Origin: Actinomucor elegans
Taxonomy: Eukaryota; Mucoromycota; Mucoromycetes; Mucorales; Mucoraceae
DNA length: 64,000 nt
Direction of reading: 5' to 3'
NCBI GenBank assembly: GCA_026027325.1
Contig: JAMSLZ010000024.1
Coordinates: forward strand, 1-64,000
The notes under the pieces were generated by a model. The model saw only the letters and a list, made by a program, of their open reading frames with translations, did no database searches and was not told where the DNA came from. The translations under genes and the position numbers were made by a program. Positions 34,407-46,020 of this stretch are shown here, one piece after another; the first letter of the stretch is position 1; the number at the start of each line of letters is the position of its first letter.

Positions 34407-34937
34407 CTAAAGACGTCCTCTTGATTGCAAAAGACCAGGACCATCTACTAGAATACAAGGACCACCTAGAATAATGCCTAAATCTTGGTTGGCCTTGGCA
34501 AAGTCGATTATTTGCTGATTTTCTCCGCCGGGTTGAATCCAAATATGTTTGATACCCAACTGTTTAGCATCTTGCAAGACTTTTAGAGTGACAGCGGGTG
34601 GTGTGATAACCGAAATAGCGGTTTTATCAGGAAAAGGCAATTCCAGAATAGAAGCCTTGGTCACTAAATTCTCGATGATGGTCTCTTTCTATCCTACATG
34701 TATTAAAATATGCGTATACCTTTATTGGTTTGTTATCTATATATACATACTGGATTTATTGGAGTGACATCGAGACCGTTCGATTGATACCTAAGCACGG
34801 TTTTAAGGAGCTTTTCCATATATACATATCGAGCCATACCAGCGTAAAACACGATTTCCAAACTTTTCTCGGTTAGCACTTGCACCTACTACTGCAAAAT
34901 AAGGACTTTTGATAAACTGTTGAGCTACGGTAGTCAT
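34407..34937 (-). CDS. CoA-binding domain protein (YccU-like)
   Basis: This is a small Rossmann-fold protein of the succinyl-CoA ligase CoA-binding-domain type. The physiological role is unclear even in bacteria. Three exons are 34937-34840, 34790-34751 and 34688-34407, giving 139 residues, the usual length for stand-alone members. It shows VVGASANREKFGNRVLRWY (nucleotide/CoA loop GAS), DVTPINPKETII, the helix-strand LKVLQDAKQLGIKHIWIQPG and NQDLGIILGGPCILVD. The gene is convergent with the mannosidase gene, with only 21 bases between stop codons. Its start lies 238 bases from the divergent zinc-finger gene, so the two may share a promoter region. The first exon's splice sites are good but not independently confirmed. 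Confidence 0.88.
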
Positions 34938-35175
34938 AAGTATATAATTTAAGAGAAAGAGCGCGCGATGAGGGATATGGTTCTCCGAAACCTTTTTTTT
35001 CTTGGGAAAAATACGCTATATATCCACGTGGAAAAAGGATCTCGGCTCATCACTGCTGCTGCAATCATCTTCTACCCCTCTTTATTTCAAATATATATAT
35101 ATATATATATATAAGCCTTTATCAACGCGACTTTTTTTTTATCCATTTCTTCTTTTTCGCGCGAAAAAAATAATA
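34938..35175. promoter_or_regulatory. Divergent promoter region between the CoA-binding and zinc-finger genes
   Basis: The 238-bp head-to-head spacer includes a (TA)n stretch at about 35090-35113 and T-rich leaders. It could drive both genes. Confidence 0.4.
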
Positions 35176-35923
35176 ATGAATAACCTTAGTGATAAACCGA
35201 GCTTACCTTCGATAAAAGATTTATTAGAAGGTGGGCCTGGACTGATAGGTAACATATTAAGTTAGTATGTGAAAAATGAAAATAAACTGATCAAAGCAGA
35301 TCATAGATTACTCTAATTACCAACATGAGCAACCATACCAACAAGAACAGCCCAATCGGTATAAAAGTCACCTTTTGCGTCACCGTCGCCATGTATCTGA
35401 GCATATAACAACAGCTACTACTGTTTTACCACCCATTTCGGTACCTGAACATCGTATCCAAACCAATAATGAAACGTTACCCATAAAAATGCAATCATTA
35501 TCACTCGAGGAAGAACAAGATAACCCTACTAGTGTTAGCAGAGCAAGAACACATTCAAGATCATATTCTGACTTTACGCATCCATACCCACGTAACAATC
35601 ATACAGAGCCTGTCAATACCATCATTCTACCAATAGACGATATTAATACATCCCAAACAAAAGAACAAGAATCTCCTCCTCCACCACCACCACCATCATC
35701 ACCACAAGATACTAAATATATTTGCCCTTATTGCAATAAGGGCTTTACAAGACCTTCAAGTTTACGTACACATACTTATTCCCATACAGGTGAGAAGCCG
35801 TTTATCTGTACAGAGCCTTGTTGCGGTCGTAAATTCAGTGTACAAAGCAATCTGCGTCGCCACCTGCGTGTTCATCGCCTGAGTAAACCATCTCCTTTAT
35901 TTTTACCTAAAAATATCAAATAA
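35176..35923 (+). CDS. C2H2 zinc-finger transcription factor
   Basis: This is a putative DNA-binding regulator of 229 residues, in two exons: 35176-35248 and 35307-35923. The N-terminus (LPSIKDLLEGG) resembles a short conserved motif seen at the start of several fungal zinc-finger proteins (from memory). The middle is disordered, with a phosphorylatable ARTHSRSYSDF and a proline run PPPPPPPSSP. Two tandem C2H2 fingers lie at about 165-217: CPYCNKGFTRPSSLRTHTYS and CTEPCCGRKFSVQSNLRRH, joined by the classical HTGEKPF linker. There is no nuclear export or membrane signal. Target genes cannot be inferred. It is divergent from the CoA-binding gene. Confidence 0.85.
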
Positions 35924-38900
35924 AAAGCTTGTAGTAGTGTGAGTGGGGAAAGAGAAGAGAGTAAGAACGGTATACTTGTATATAAATATATAGGTTCTTA
36001 TATATATTATATGTGTTTCTACATAAGGCACTTGGAAATGTATTCGATCCATCAACTTGCTTGAAAATTGAAATAAGGTAATCGTTTTGCTTCTTGAGTA
36101 TACTCAAGTATAAACGTTTACAAACAAAAACGAATAATGCTTAGCTGCCAAATATATATATATATATATACTTTTAGTTCGTAAAGGTTCTAATCGTCTC
36201 AGCAACATGTTACACTTGAAATTCTAATCAAATCCAACATTTGAATCAGGATCGGTCGACAAACCTGGAAATTATTAGAACTAGATTATGGAATAACGTG
36301 TACTTTTTTATGGTTTGCCATCAAGATGCAATGCACCCTATTAGACATTGGTAAAAATAAATAAAAAAAAGGCCCTAATAGATGTAATAGTCTATGATGA
36401 ACATGTACTAGCCATCGAAGACGACATTAAATTAAAACAGATCGAGAAATCTCGAGAGATTAAAAATAACCCAATTTCGAAACTTTCCCTTTTTTGTGAA
36501 GTGAGAAAAGAGAGACTTTGAGACGTAGTAATCATTTAAAAGCATGCAAGTACGATTACTTGTATTTTTTATTTTATTTTAAGAAACATGCAAGTTATGG
36601 ACATATTTGAAAAAAAAAAAAAAAGGTAGATTTCCATTAAACCATTCGATGAATAGTCTAATTCCATACAAGCGCTACTAAATTAGGATGTCATCTTTTT
36701 AAGAGTGTTGCCAGCTAGGTCTTACACTTTCTACGGTAGAAGGCTTACTAAGTGATAAGACGATACGCACGTCCAAGGATCGACATATAAATTAAATAGT
36801 TTGTAATACTAAATAAAACAAAGTCTTTTCACTTTATTGTTAACACTCATGATTATACCAATAAAAGGATAGACTAAATATCTAGCTCATTATTTCTTGT
36901 ATCCAGAATACGAATAACTGCATTAGATTAATAGCTACTTGCTGTATTATATAAGGGAAGCAGTAAAAGCACATCTCTGAATGTAGCTTTATTCCTACTA
37001 CTACTTGCGATTCTACATTCTGATCCTTTACCACAACATAGCCGTTATCATTGTGTTGAGTTGTCAGCAAGTCATTGTGAACTGCAGCCCAACAATCTAC
37101 TAAATAACAAGTAATCTGATCACTATCATTAGCCAACCGCAACAAACTGAAAAAGTAAAAAAGGATACGCTCAGGGCTGATTGGAAAAGGGTAACCTTTT
37201 CAATCCAATTTTATAATAAAAAAACTTCTCCCAACTTTGATACTATTCTTCTATCTATCTACGTACACAATAACCTACCTTCATTGGTCTAAAAGCCGTT
37301 ATATATTGATAAAAGATCATAATATTGGAAAATACGTCAACACATATATGGCAGCAAAGGGAGAGGAGCGCACTTGACTCACTCGCAGCACTACTATAGC
37401 ATATTCATTTTCTCGTGTCTGGCCAATGAAGCGTTCGGACAGTTCGGTCGTTGGGGATGACTCGACAAATTGTTCAGCTCTATCAATTGGTGGCGATTTC
37501 AGAATTGAGGGTGAAGAGCTTACGGCATTATGAATTATTCGCAGCACAATGCATAATCAATTCACAAAAATATACGATATTGTCAACCAAAAGCCAGGAT
37601 GTACTCTTCAATATGCAGAAGCTAAGCAGTAACAGAGCGCTTGACGCCATTACAGGCGATACATAAGAAGCTGCAATAGAGCTTATCGAATCATTGAAAA
37701 TCAGGCAAAGCAGGATGACTTGGCAAGCATGTTAGGTTAGAGGCCTAAAGAATGGCCTTTTTAGAGGTTATAGTAGAGATCCGAGTTTAAGGATTAGGTA
37801 TTATAGAATAAAAAAAGGACCCATGATGAGTCGTTTTTTGCACTTGCTTTTACATATGTAACTATCAGTACTATCAGTACTATCGGTATCGGTATCGGCA
37901 TCGGCATTATCGATATTACCGGTACGACCAGTAACGCTCCTTTACATCACAAAATTCCTTGAATTTATTATATATGAACAAAAGAAGGTAAATCCTTGGA
38001 ACTGTTTGGAAAAAGGAGATCGGAATTACTAAGAATTATCGCAAAATAAATTTTGGCATACATAGTGTGTCACTATTTTATTTTTCAGCATTAGCAATAA
38101 TTCAAAAATCAGTGTGCAATTTCTTTTACAAAGCCAAGCAGGAAAATGTTGCCATTGAAAATGGTAGATCTGAGCCTGAAGAGTACATCATTGTTAAGGG
38201 ATAATTTATCCTAATAAACTATTAGTTCGCATACTTAGCATTTGCAACCCTCTGTTATGAGGGACCTCAAAGGAGTCTTATATTCATGGTAATCAAAGAC
38301 CATTGGAGTGTATCGGTAAATTCAGTCTCGGGTAAGAATATCAAACGGGCAGGTGAATGGATATACTGCATATTTAGCTATTACAGCAGGTTAGGTGATA
38401 TATGATATGCAGAGGATATGGACTGTGGCATATACAAAGCAAGAAAGTTTGCTAACCAAGTGCAATACCGCTTCCTCTCTCGCTTCTCATCCACTTTCGT
38501 TTTGTTTTTATGCACTTTTTCTTGATTTTTAAATTCATCTTTACAGGCCCTCAGCAATTACTATTTCAATGGTTTTTTGTACATGTTGGAATTGGTTATC
38601 AACATTTATCTTGTAAAATAAAATAATGAAATTGATAAACAGTGCTTCGAGGCTGCCGCTTTTGCATATTTATAATAACAGCCAATTATAATTATTTGGT
38701 GCCTTTTTTCAAAATCCAGTCCCATCTAATCATAATTGTCTATTAACTTAGCTTGAGTTTTAGACTTCAATGATTGTTCGTCTATTGCAGCTGTATTCAC
38801 TGTCTTCAAACTAAACTTTTACATAAATAGTTTACTATATGAAAGATGGCAAGTTTAATGTGCAAAGTAAAATAATATAAAGCTCAGAAAAAAAAAATAT

Positions 38901-38933
38901 ATACATAAGCTTGTAATAGCAGTAGTAACATGC
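35924..38933. other. Gene-free interval with simple repeats
   Basis: No gene could be supported in 3.0 kb. It contains TA repeats at about 36152-36170 and a degenerate array of ACTATCAGT / ATCGGT units at about 37860-37925. Both strands have frames near 36880-37670 that look slightly protein-like, but no consistent spliced model could be built. Confidence 0.5.
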
Positions 38934-41035
38934 TTAGAGCAAAGCAGTAATTTTACCTACACCCTTGGTTCTTCCTTCTCTAAAGATTAATCGCGTACCA
39001 ACCGTTAAATACTCGGGATTCTTTACAAACTCGAATTGCTATATATGCATCAGATATGATTAGCTTGAATGAAACCAATGTATATACTTTGACTTACCAC
39101 TTTCGCTCGATCACCCGTTCGTAATACTGTTTTATCCGTAGTGATAATGCTTGCTGTTTGTCTCACTGCACCACAATGAACCATAGCTTGGTATTTTGAT
39201 TTAATCGTAGTAGAATGATACAGCACCAAAACTTCAGCTTCAAACTTTCTTGAAGAAGCAGGAGGAGTCGTAGCATCCTTATCATAAGGCAATAATACCT
39301 GACCTTTACGAATGGCATTACGTCTGATATTCTTTAAAGCAAAAGTCACAGATTGACCTGCTCGCGCCACAGGGATAGACACACGTTTACGATGAATACC
39401 TTTAATTGTCGTGGTGACGAATAGACCGGATTGATCAGGACCCAACAAGACTTTATCGCCAATATGAACCAAGCCAGATTTCACAACTCCACTGACAACG
39501 GTGCCAACAAAAGGTACTGAATAGGTTTCGTTGATTTCAAAATGAAAGGGTTGGTCGGTATCGTATTTGGCCAATGAGGGCAAGATATTGAGAAAGTTAC
39601 GAACAAGATCAAGCCCTTGGCCTGTGACGTTAGAAACTTGAAATATGGGGCATAATCTCTCGCTAACAAAGTTTTGCTATTAAAGCAGGGTTAGATAGAG
39701 AATCGATGTAGGTAATAGGCACTCACAGCAGTCATCACTACGTCGTGGTTATTTTCTACAAACAGGGGAATCTTGCGACATGACTTGGATTTAAGTATTG
39801 AAGTAAGCTCCTTCAGCGTCTTTTCCAGTACATGTGCAGGACAACGATCAATCTTGGTTATCACCACGAATACAGGTATACCCAAAGATAACGCTAAACC
39901 CAAGTGCTCTTTTGACATACCAATCATGCCCGCATTTGCACCAACCTAAATGATGATCCATTGGTTAGGTATACATTCATTGTATAGAGAGCATACATAC
40001 CATTAGCATGGCAAATTCAGGTGCACTACCTGTCATACCAAATACTGTAGTTTTAAGATATTTTTCATGGCCAGCCAAATCAACAAAGCTCAACACTTTA
40101 GCTGCCTTATCCGTGATCTCCTCCCAGCTGGCAGGGCCCTTTTTATGACCATGATGTTGCATTACAGGTCTTGAAGCAGCATCGAACCCCAAAATTTCAC
40201 CGCCTACTGAAGATGTTCGGCCTGATTCAATTTCATGCTTATGTCTAAACAAATTGACACGGGCTTTGCCTCGACCATCATCCAATACACCTTTGGTCAA
40301 GACACCTAACATAGTAGACTATAGGTACCACTATTAATTTACAATCCTATCCCTTTTTTTTACGCTGTACTCTTTTACCTTTCCCGCATCGACGTTACCC
40401 ACCACAGCGACCCGAATTTCTAACAAATCTTGTACAGACTTGGCCTTTTTTCGAATCATAAAGTGAGCCACAATTCCTTCCTCTTGTTTATTTTGCATAG
40501 GTTTCGCAGTAGGATCCAAAGCATTCAGTTCATCGATATTAGCAAAGTCAGCCTCTAATTTATCAGCTACGATACGAATGGACTTGACACAAGTATCATA
40601 GTCTTCTTTAGATAAATGCATCGAAGAGCCATCCTCTAAAATATGCTTAGCTTACAAAGAACCGCGCCTAAAGACCAATGATATTACCTTCTACACCTAC
40701 TTCAAACAAGGTCTCTCCTCTACCTTGGTCCATTCGAGTCGATATCAAGTCTGTCAAATAATCGATATTTTGTTGCTGTGAAGGGTTCAACAAGACTTCC
40801 TATAATAACAGAGCTTAGCATTTCGCTTGTATCCATATCGTATGCCATTTACTTTCATGTTTTTATGTTCTTGACTATGGTTTTCCGTATGCAGCAAGTT
40901 ATCCAACAAGTTGTCAACATGTTGTTCTTGATCATTGTCAGCTAATGTAGTTTTGCATAATGCCGAGGCCAAAAGAGCTGCTTCGTCTACTGCACCTTCG
41001 TAGTGCTTATGAATATGGTCGTTTTTTATGGTCAT
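38934..41035 (-). CDS. GTPBP1/GTPBP2-like translational GTPase
   Basis: This is an EF-Tu-family GTPase of the GTPBP1 type, linked to ribosome rescue and mRNA surveillance. Seven exons are 41035-40853, 40799-40688, 40635-40379, 40318-40001, 39945-39727, 39676-39098 and 39038-38934, giving 590 residues. The N-terminal extension ends in [21 protein letters not shown]1 is GNVDAGKST (split by an intron after GK), followed by the switch-I region [15 protein letters not shown]3 is [15 protein letters not shown] and G4 is VITKIDRCP. The C-terminal beta-barrels include [12 protein letters not shown] and a final [18 protein letters not shown], both typical. The switch-I motif TSSVGxEILGFD separates GTPBP1-type proteins from eRF3/Hbs1. 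Splicing is well supported by phases. Confidence 0.93.
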
Positions 41036-43276
41036 TTTGGGAGCTTTTGAAAAAAGAAAAAGAAGACAGTAAACTGTTTTTTCCTATTGTTATTGATAAC
41101 GAGGGTAAAACAAATAATGCAAATCTCAAGCTGCTTATAAAAGAAACCATTCGCCGGAGTTTTAAGACAGGACTAGTAGTAATAGTGGCATTTGCTAACT
41201 TTCATAACAACAGGAAGCCGCAGTCGATGACTCACAGCTTGTACATGTTTTTTTATTGCTGCGGGCACAGCTTAAGCTGACCTTTCTGGTACATTCGATA
41301 TAGAAAAAAAATGCGCCACCTTTTGGTTAGTTGCAACTTGAATCTATCGCCTTTGTGTGACACACCATCATCCTGTAGGTTTTAAATTGCGTTTTGCCTA
41401 CAACAGTAACCAACTTTAAGACTCCTGCATTCAGTGAGTTCACTAGCAAACCAACAAGAATTGATCTAGAAATCGATCATATGCAATCCAGACTGTGTGT
41501 ATGCCCTCCGAATCACAAAATTATGTTCATAATTCATAATGGACAGAGGTAAATTCTTAGTGTTTGAATAAAATAAAGAAATCCGTTCGCTCTTTCAAAC
41601 ACGTTACTCTACTTTCACAAGAATACTAGTTTTTTTTTTTTTTTACCTAGAACTTATGCAAATGAACACTATTTCTGCGCATTAATTTTTAGGCTAGAGA
41701 AGATATCACATAAAACAGTTAATATTTTCTTCTTCGTTTTAACCTCGCGTTACAGTAGTCATAATTGTGGCCTAGCAAAAAGTTCGATTGAAGTATATAG
41801 CTTTAATTCACTTCGAGTTTATATTTCGTTATTATATTTGAATACAACGTCTGAGATAGGACTTAATTTCATTGGTATACGGAAGTTTAATATGGTATTC
41901 GACCTAAATCTTTTATAACTCTCCAAGAAGCCAAGTTAAGGTTTTTATATCCAGTATTTATAAACACTAGTGGTAGATCTACGAATTAATAAATGTTTGT
42001 AACCGTATCTTGAATATATTCGTATCTGAAAACTCCGACGTGTATTTATTTATCCCCTCTAGATTATAATCTATTTTTTTTTTTACAATACTCTAAACCG
42101 TATGCCATTTGAAAATTAGAACTTTTAATACTTAAAACAAGATTGGGTAAAACTATGTCCCCTTTCGTTCGTGTCCTTGAGATTTTGGATGCTTATTTTT
42201 TGGTCACCACCTAGGCCACAAAAACTGCTAAACTATTAATTAGTCACATCACTTTCATTGCGAATCGGAGTGTAAACAAATGTTGTTCGTCATGGTTATA
42301 GACAAAATCTTTCAAATTATACAGTTGTATCTAGATCAACAAGTAATTAAAGTATATGCATATCTCTCGAGAAATACGTAAATCAAAAATGGTTCTGTTA
42401 CATACATCTAATTAGATATTTATACGTGTATAATTATAGACTATAGACAGCTCTGACACCATAACATTTTTACCCTCTGGGAGCAAGTTTTTACTTGTTG
42501 TTTTCTTGTCAAGCCTATATTATTGGAAAGAGAATTTAATGCTAGATAAATTACATCAAGTTTACCAAGCTTAAATAAATATATATCCTTTTAAGCGAAG
42601 TAATTTATACTATTTTCATTACCTGGGCCACACATATGTGCTTAAATCACAGCTCAAGTAATTGACATTACGCAAGAAATATCAAGCGATTGAGGTCAAA
42701 TGATGCATCTGACTGGCAAATCACGTTCAGAATGAGTTGCTACATCTGGTAGTAACTAAACTTGTTTTTTTATGCAGTCGATGTCTATGTCACATTTATT
42801 GAATTTAATGTAAATGTTGAAATCCACTATGCAAATGACTATTTTTGTGTGTGTGTGTGTGTGTATCTAACACAGCGCTTGCAAAGACCAATTAAAGTAG
42901 TTAATACACATCGTGACTGATTTACAAGACAGTTTCTCATAAATAATTCTATTGGAGCTTATTTGCAGTCCAACCTGGGGATTCGTTGTAACACAACCGG
43001 TGAGATACCCAATCCTTTTTTAATATAGATGTAGGCGTGAGAAGAAACGATACGATCAGGTTCACTTTGATATTCATTCCCCGGTTATTCTAAAGGAACA
43101 TGATGCATAAAGAAGCTTCCTTTATACCGTGTACAAGTTGTGTCCAAGGAAACCCGATAAACGCGGTTACCATTTTACCTAGCGTAAGCGGAGTTTGAGG
43201 TCTGAAGCAGAAAACCCTATAAAAATTTTTCTTTTCTGCCTTTTTTACTCTCTTTTTCCTTTTATATACAATACTA
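41036..43276. other. Gene-free interval with a GT microsatellite
   Basis: There is no supported gene. A (GT)n run sits at about 42846-42864. A short motif at about 42690-42765 is similar to ones near 3.03 kb and 62.4 kb. The last about 150 bases are the promoter of the aminopeptidase gene. Confidence 0.5.
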
Positions 43277-44985
43277 ATGGAGTTGCCAACGATTGAATTA
43301 CATTCTCAAACAGAGAGCCTTTTAAACACATTACAAGAAACCAGTGCTAATTACGATGGTCTTATCATTGTTTTCAGTGATAAACAATCCCTTGTTGAAT
43401 TGGTTCCTTCTGTTAAGCACCATTTCGCTTTAGACGCGACCTTTGGTGAGTCTGTGCAACTATTGCTTCCTCAAGACGCTATCCCTCACCAACGTGTCTT
43501 GATTGCCCCCACTGGTTCTTTGCACAACGACTTTGATGATGCTCGTCGTTTCAAGGATGCTGCTTATGCTGCTGGTATCCAAGCATTGAAGGTTGGTATC
43601 ACGCGCCCCTTGGTCTGTTTCGCTGATGCACCTACCGACGCACTTTCACACTGGACTTTTGATGATCAAGTCAGCGACTACAAGCATTATCTTGAAGTCA
43701 CCATGTTGGGTTTGCTAGAATCTACTTTTGAGCCTGTTGATGTGCGTCAGCACTTTGCTAAGGTGCAAAAGCCTTTAAAAGTCATGGAAAAGGTCGGTTT
43801 TATCATTGAAGGATTGACTGAGGAGCAGCAAAATACACTGATCAAGGTCGTGAGTGCTGTAGAGGCAGGTCGCCGTATCAGCAAAGATATTGGTAACCCG
43901 GATCCCGAGATTATGTCGCCTATTAATATTGCCAAGTATATCCAAGAGCAATTCGCCAATGATTCTAATCTCAAAATAACCGTCATTGAAGACATTGAAG
44001 AAATCAAGAAAGAATACCCTTTGGCTCATGCTGTAACCCGTGCTTCTTTGGCTGTAGAGCGTCATCATCCTCGCTTTGTTCATTTTGAATATGTTTCTCC
44101 TGATCAATCCAAGGTGAAAGAAAAGTAAGTTGCCCTCAATGTTTAATATATCTCTTATTCACATGTTGTAGCCTTTACTTTGTCGGTAAGGGTGTTACTT
44201 ATGATACTGGTGGAGCTGATATCAAGGCTGGAGGTCATATGAGAGACATGAGTCGTGACAAATGTGGTGCTGCTGCTATAGCTGGTTTCTTTAAAACTGT
44301 GAGTCTTTTGGCTCCCGAGCAGGTCAATGTCACTGGTGCCCTTGCTTTGGTACGTAACTCGGTTGGTCCTGACTCTTATGTGAGTGATGAAGTCATTGTG
44401 GCCCGTAGTGGTATCCGTGTTCTTGTTGGTAACACCGATGCTGAAGGTCGTATGGTCATGACTGATTTGCTCTGTCAATTCAAAGAAAAGGTTTTGAAAG
44501 ACAAACAAGAGCAAACCGAATCCTCCTCTAAGCCTTCCTTATTATTCACCTGCGCTACATTGACTGGTCATGCTATCCGTGCTTATGATGGTTATGGTAT
44601 CTCATTGGATAATGGCTTTGCCCGCAAAAACAAGGTCAGCAAGCGTATTCATGATGCAGGTCATCTTTTGGCTGATCCCTTTGAAGTCTCCACTATGCGT
44701 CGTGAAGATGTCGTTTGTGTCCGTCCTGGTCGCTCCAGTGAAGATATTGTTTCTTCTAATGATTTGGCTTCTACCATGACCAACCGTGGCCATCAATACC
44801 CCGCTGGTTTCATGTTACAAGCTTCTGGCTTAGACAAGTTTGGCTTGGATAATAAGCAAGTACAAATTGGTTACACTCATATCGATGTAGCTGGTTCTGC
44901 AGAGACTGTCGATGCTGTTGCTTGGAGTTTACCTCGTGTTACTGGTTCTCCAGTAGCTGCTTTGACTGGTGCTTTCCTTCTTTAA
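43277..44985 (+). CDS. M17-family leucyl aminopeptidase
   Basis: This is a cytosolic metallo-aminopeptidase with two metals, usually hexameric. Two exons are 43277-44124 and 44172-44985, giving 553 residues. The C-terminal catalytic domain has VGKGVTYDTGGADIKAGGHM (active-site Lys and metal ligand Asp), RDKCGAAAIAGFF, and VLVGNTDAEGRMVMTDLL (metal ligands Asp/Glu and the bicarbonate-binding Arg). The N-terminal macro-like domain is divergent. The GADIKAGGHMRDMSRDKCG variant resembles the subgroup related to nematode W07G4.4 (from memory) rather than classical bovine LAP. All catalytic residues look present. The gene is convergent with the dehydrogenase gene, with 27 bases between stop codons. 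Confidence 0.93.
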
Positions 44986-45012
44986 ATACAATGGTAAAAT
45001 AATAAACTCTTT

Positions 45013-46020
45013 TTATTGATTTTGAAAGAATACTTTATGTTCAGGAACTGGAGTGAGCAGAGTGTCTTGTTCCAAAGCTGCCACCAAGTTATCCAAAACT
45101 AGCTTTTCCATTTTGTATTGAGATTCATTGGTAAACGTACCAATATGAGGTAATAACACACAGCGAGGGTGCGATAATAAACCTGTAGAGATTCGAGGTT
45201 CTTCTTCAAACACGTCTAAACCAGCTGCCAGTACTTTGCCCCGTTCCAATGCGTTAATCAACGCAGCTTCATTGATTACCTTACCTCGTGCCGTATTCAC
45301 CAATATGACGCCAGTTTTCATCATACTGAATTCTCTGTAATTCAACAAATGCGTAGTGGATGCATTCAAAGGGCAATGGACTGAAAGGATATCAGATGTT
45401 TTCAACAGTGTTTGAAAATCAACGTAAGTCAAGCCATACTGATCTTCAAGTTCTTTTGATAAACGATGTCTATTGTAATACTGGATTTGAGCCAGATCAA
45501 AGCCAGCCATGCGTTTAGCCAAAGTACGGCCGATACCGCCAGCGCCCAAGATGCCCAAGACCTTGCCCTGTGGATCTGTACCCATACGGACGCCGTTGCG
45601 CCAACGTCCTTGACGCAAATTATCAGCAGCTTGCATCATGTTGCGACAGCAAGCGAGGATCAGCAAGGCAGCAATGTCGGCTGTCCCGTCGTCGACAGCC
45701 ATAGGTGTATGCGAAACCATGATCTTGCGGTCAGCACACGCTGATACATTGATAGAATCATAACCAGCACCACAATAAACAATGTATTTGAGAGATTGAG
45801 GTAGACGCTTGACGAGTTCTTCATCAAAAGGACCGATTACTTGTTGTGATTCTGAAGAACGGTAGATAACACGCGTGTCCTTGTATTTAGTTTGGCAGTC
45901 TTGAAAGAACTCATCACGGGATTTGGATGTGTAGTATTCAATATTATATTTCTTTGACAATTCTTCATAGTAGTCGATAGCAAAGTCGATACAGCCAACA
46001 ATCAATACCTGAGGGGACAT
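45013..46020 (-). CDS. D-2-hydroxyacid dehydrogenase (glyoxylate/hydroxypyruvate reductase type)
   Basis: This NAD(P)H-dependent reductase of 2-oxoacids, probably glyoxylate or hydroxypyruvate, is a single-exon gene of 335 residues, the standard length. It has the NAD-binding loop LGILGAGGIGRTLAKRM at about 153-169. The catalytic triad is visible as Arg in VNTARGKVINEAAL, Glu in LDVFEEEPRI and His in LLPHIGTFTNES. The substrate-side region reads YIVYCGAGYDSINVSAC. The residue after the GxGxxG motif region (YYNRHR instead of an acidic residue) hints at NADPH preference, but that is inference. No targeting signal is seen. Confidence 0.94.
   Translation of the reverse strand: MSPQVLIVGCIDFAIDYYEELSKKYNIEYYTSKSRDEFFQDCQTKYKDTRVIYRSSESQQVIGPFDEELVKRLPQSLKYIVYCGAGYDSINVSACADRKIMVSHTPMAVDDGTADIAALLILACCRNMMQAADNLRQGRWRNGVRMGTDPQGKVLGILGAGGIGRTLAKRMAGFDLAQIQYYNRHRLSKELEDQYGLTYVDFQTLLKTSDILSVHCPLNASTTHLLNYREFSMMKTGVILVNTARGKVINEAALINALERGKVLAAGLDVFEEEPRISTGLLSHPRCVLLPHIGTFTNESQYKMEKLVLDNLVAALEQDTLLTPVPEHKVFFQNQ

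Noticed and set aside
36882..37547. Possible two-exon minus-strand gene (piece with SSPSILKSPPIDRAEQFVES plus piece with LRLANDSDQITCYLVDCWA).
   Set aside because: The best donor (phase 0, after 37383) and the acceptor before 37146 do not keep one frame, no start codon or domain is seen, and an opposite-strand frame is equally open.
40960..41280. 106-codon plus-strand frame antisense to the GTPBP1-like start.
   Set aside because: Overlaps the first exon and promoter of a convincing minus-strand gene and shows no domain.
42846..42864. GT repeat as a possible regulatory Z-DNA element.
   Set aside because: It lies far from any gene start, so an ordinary microsatellite explains it.
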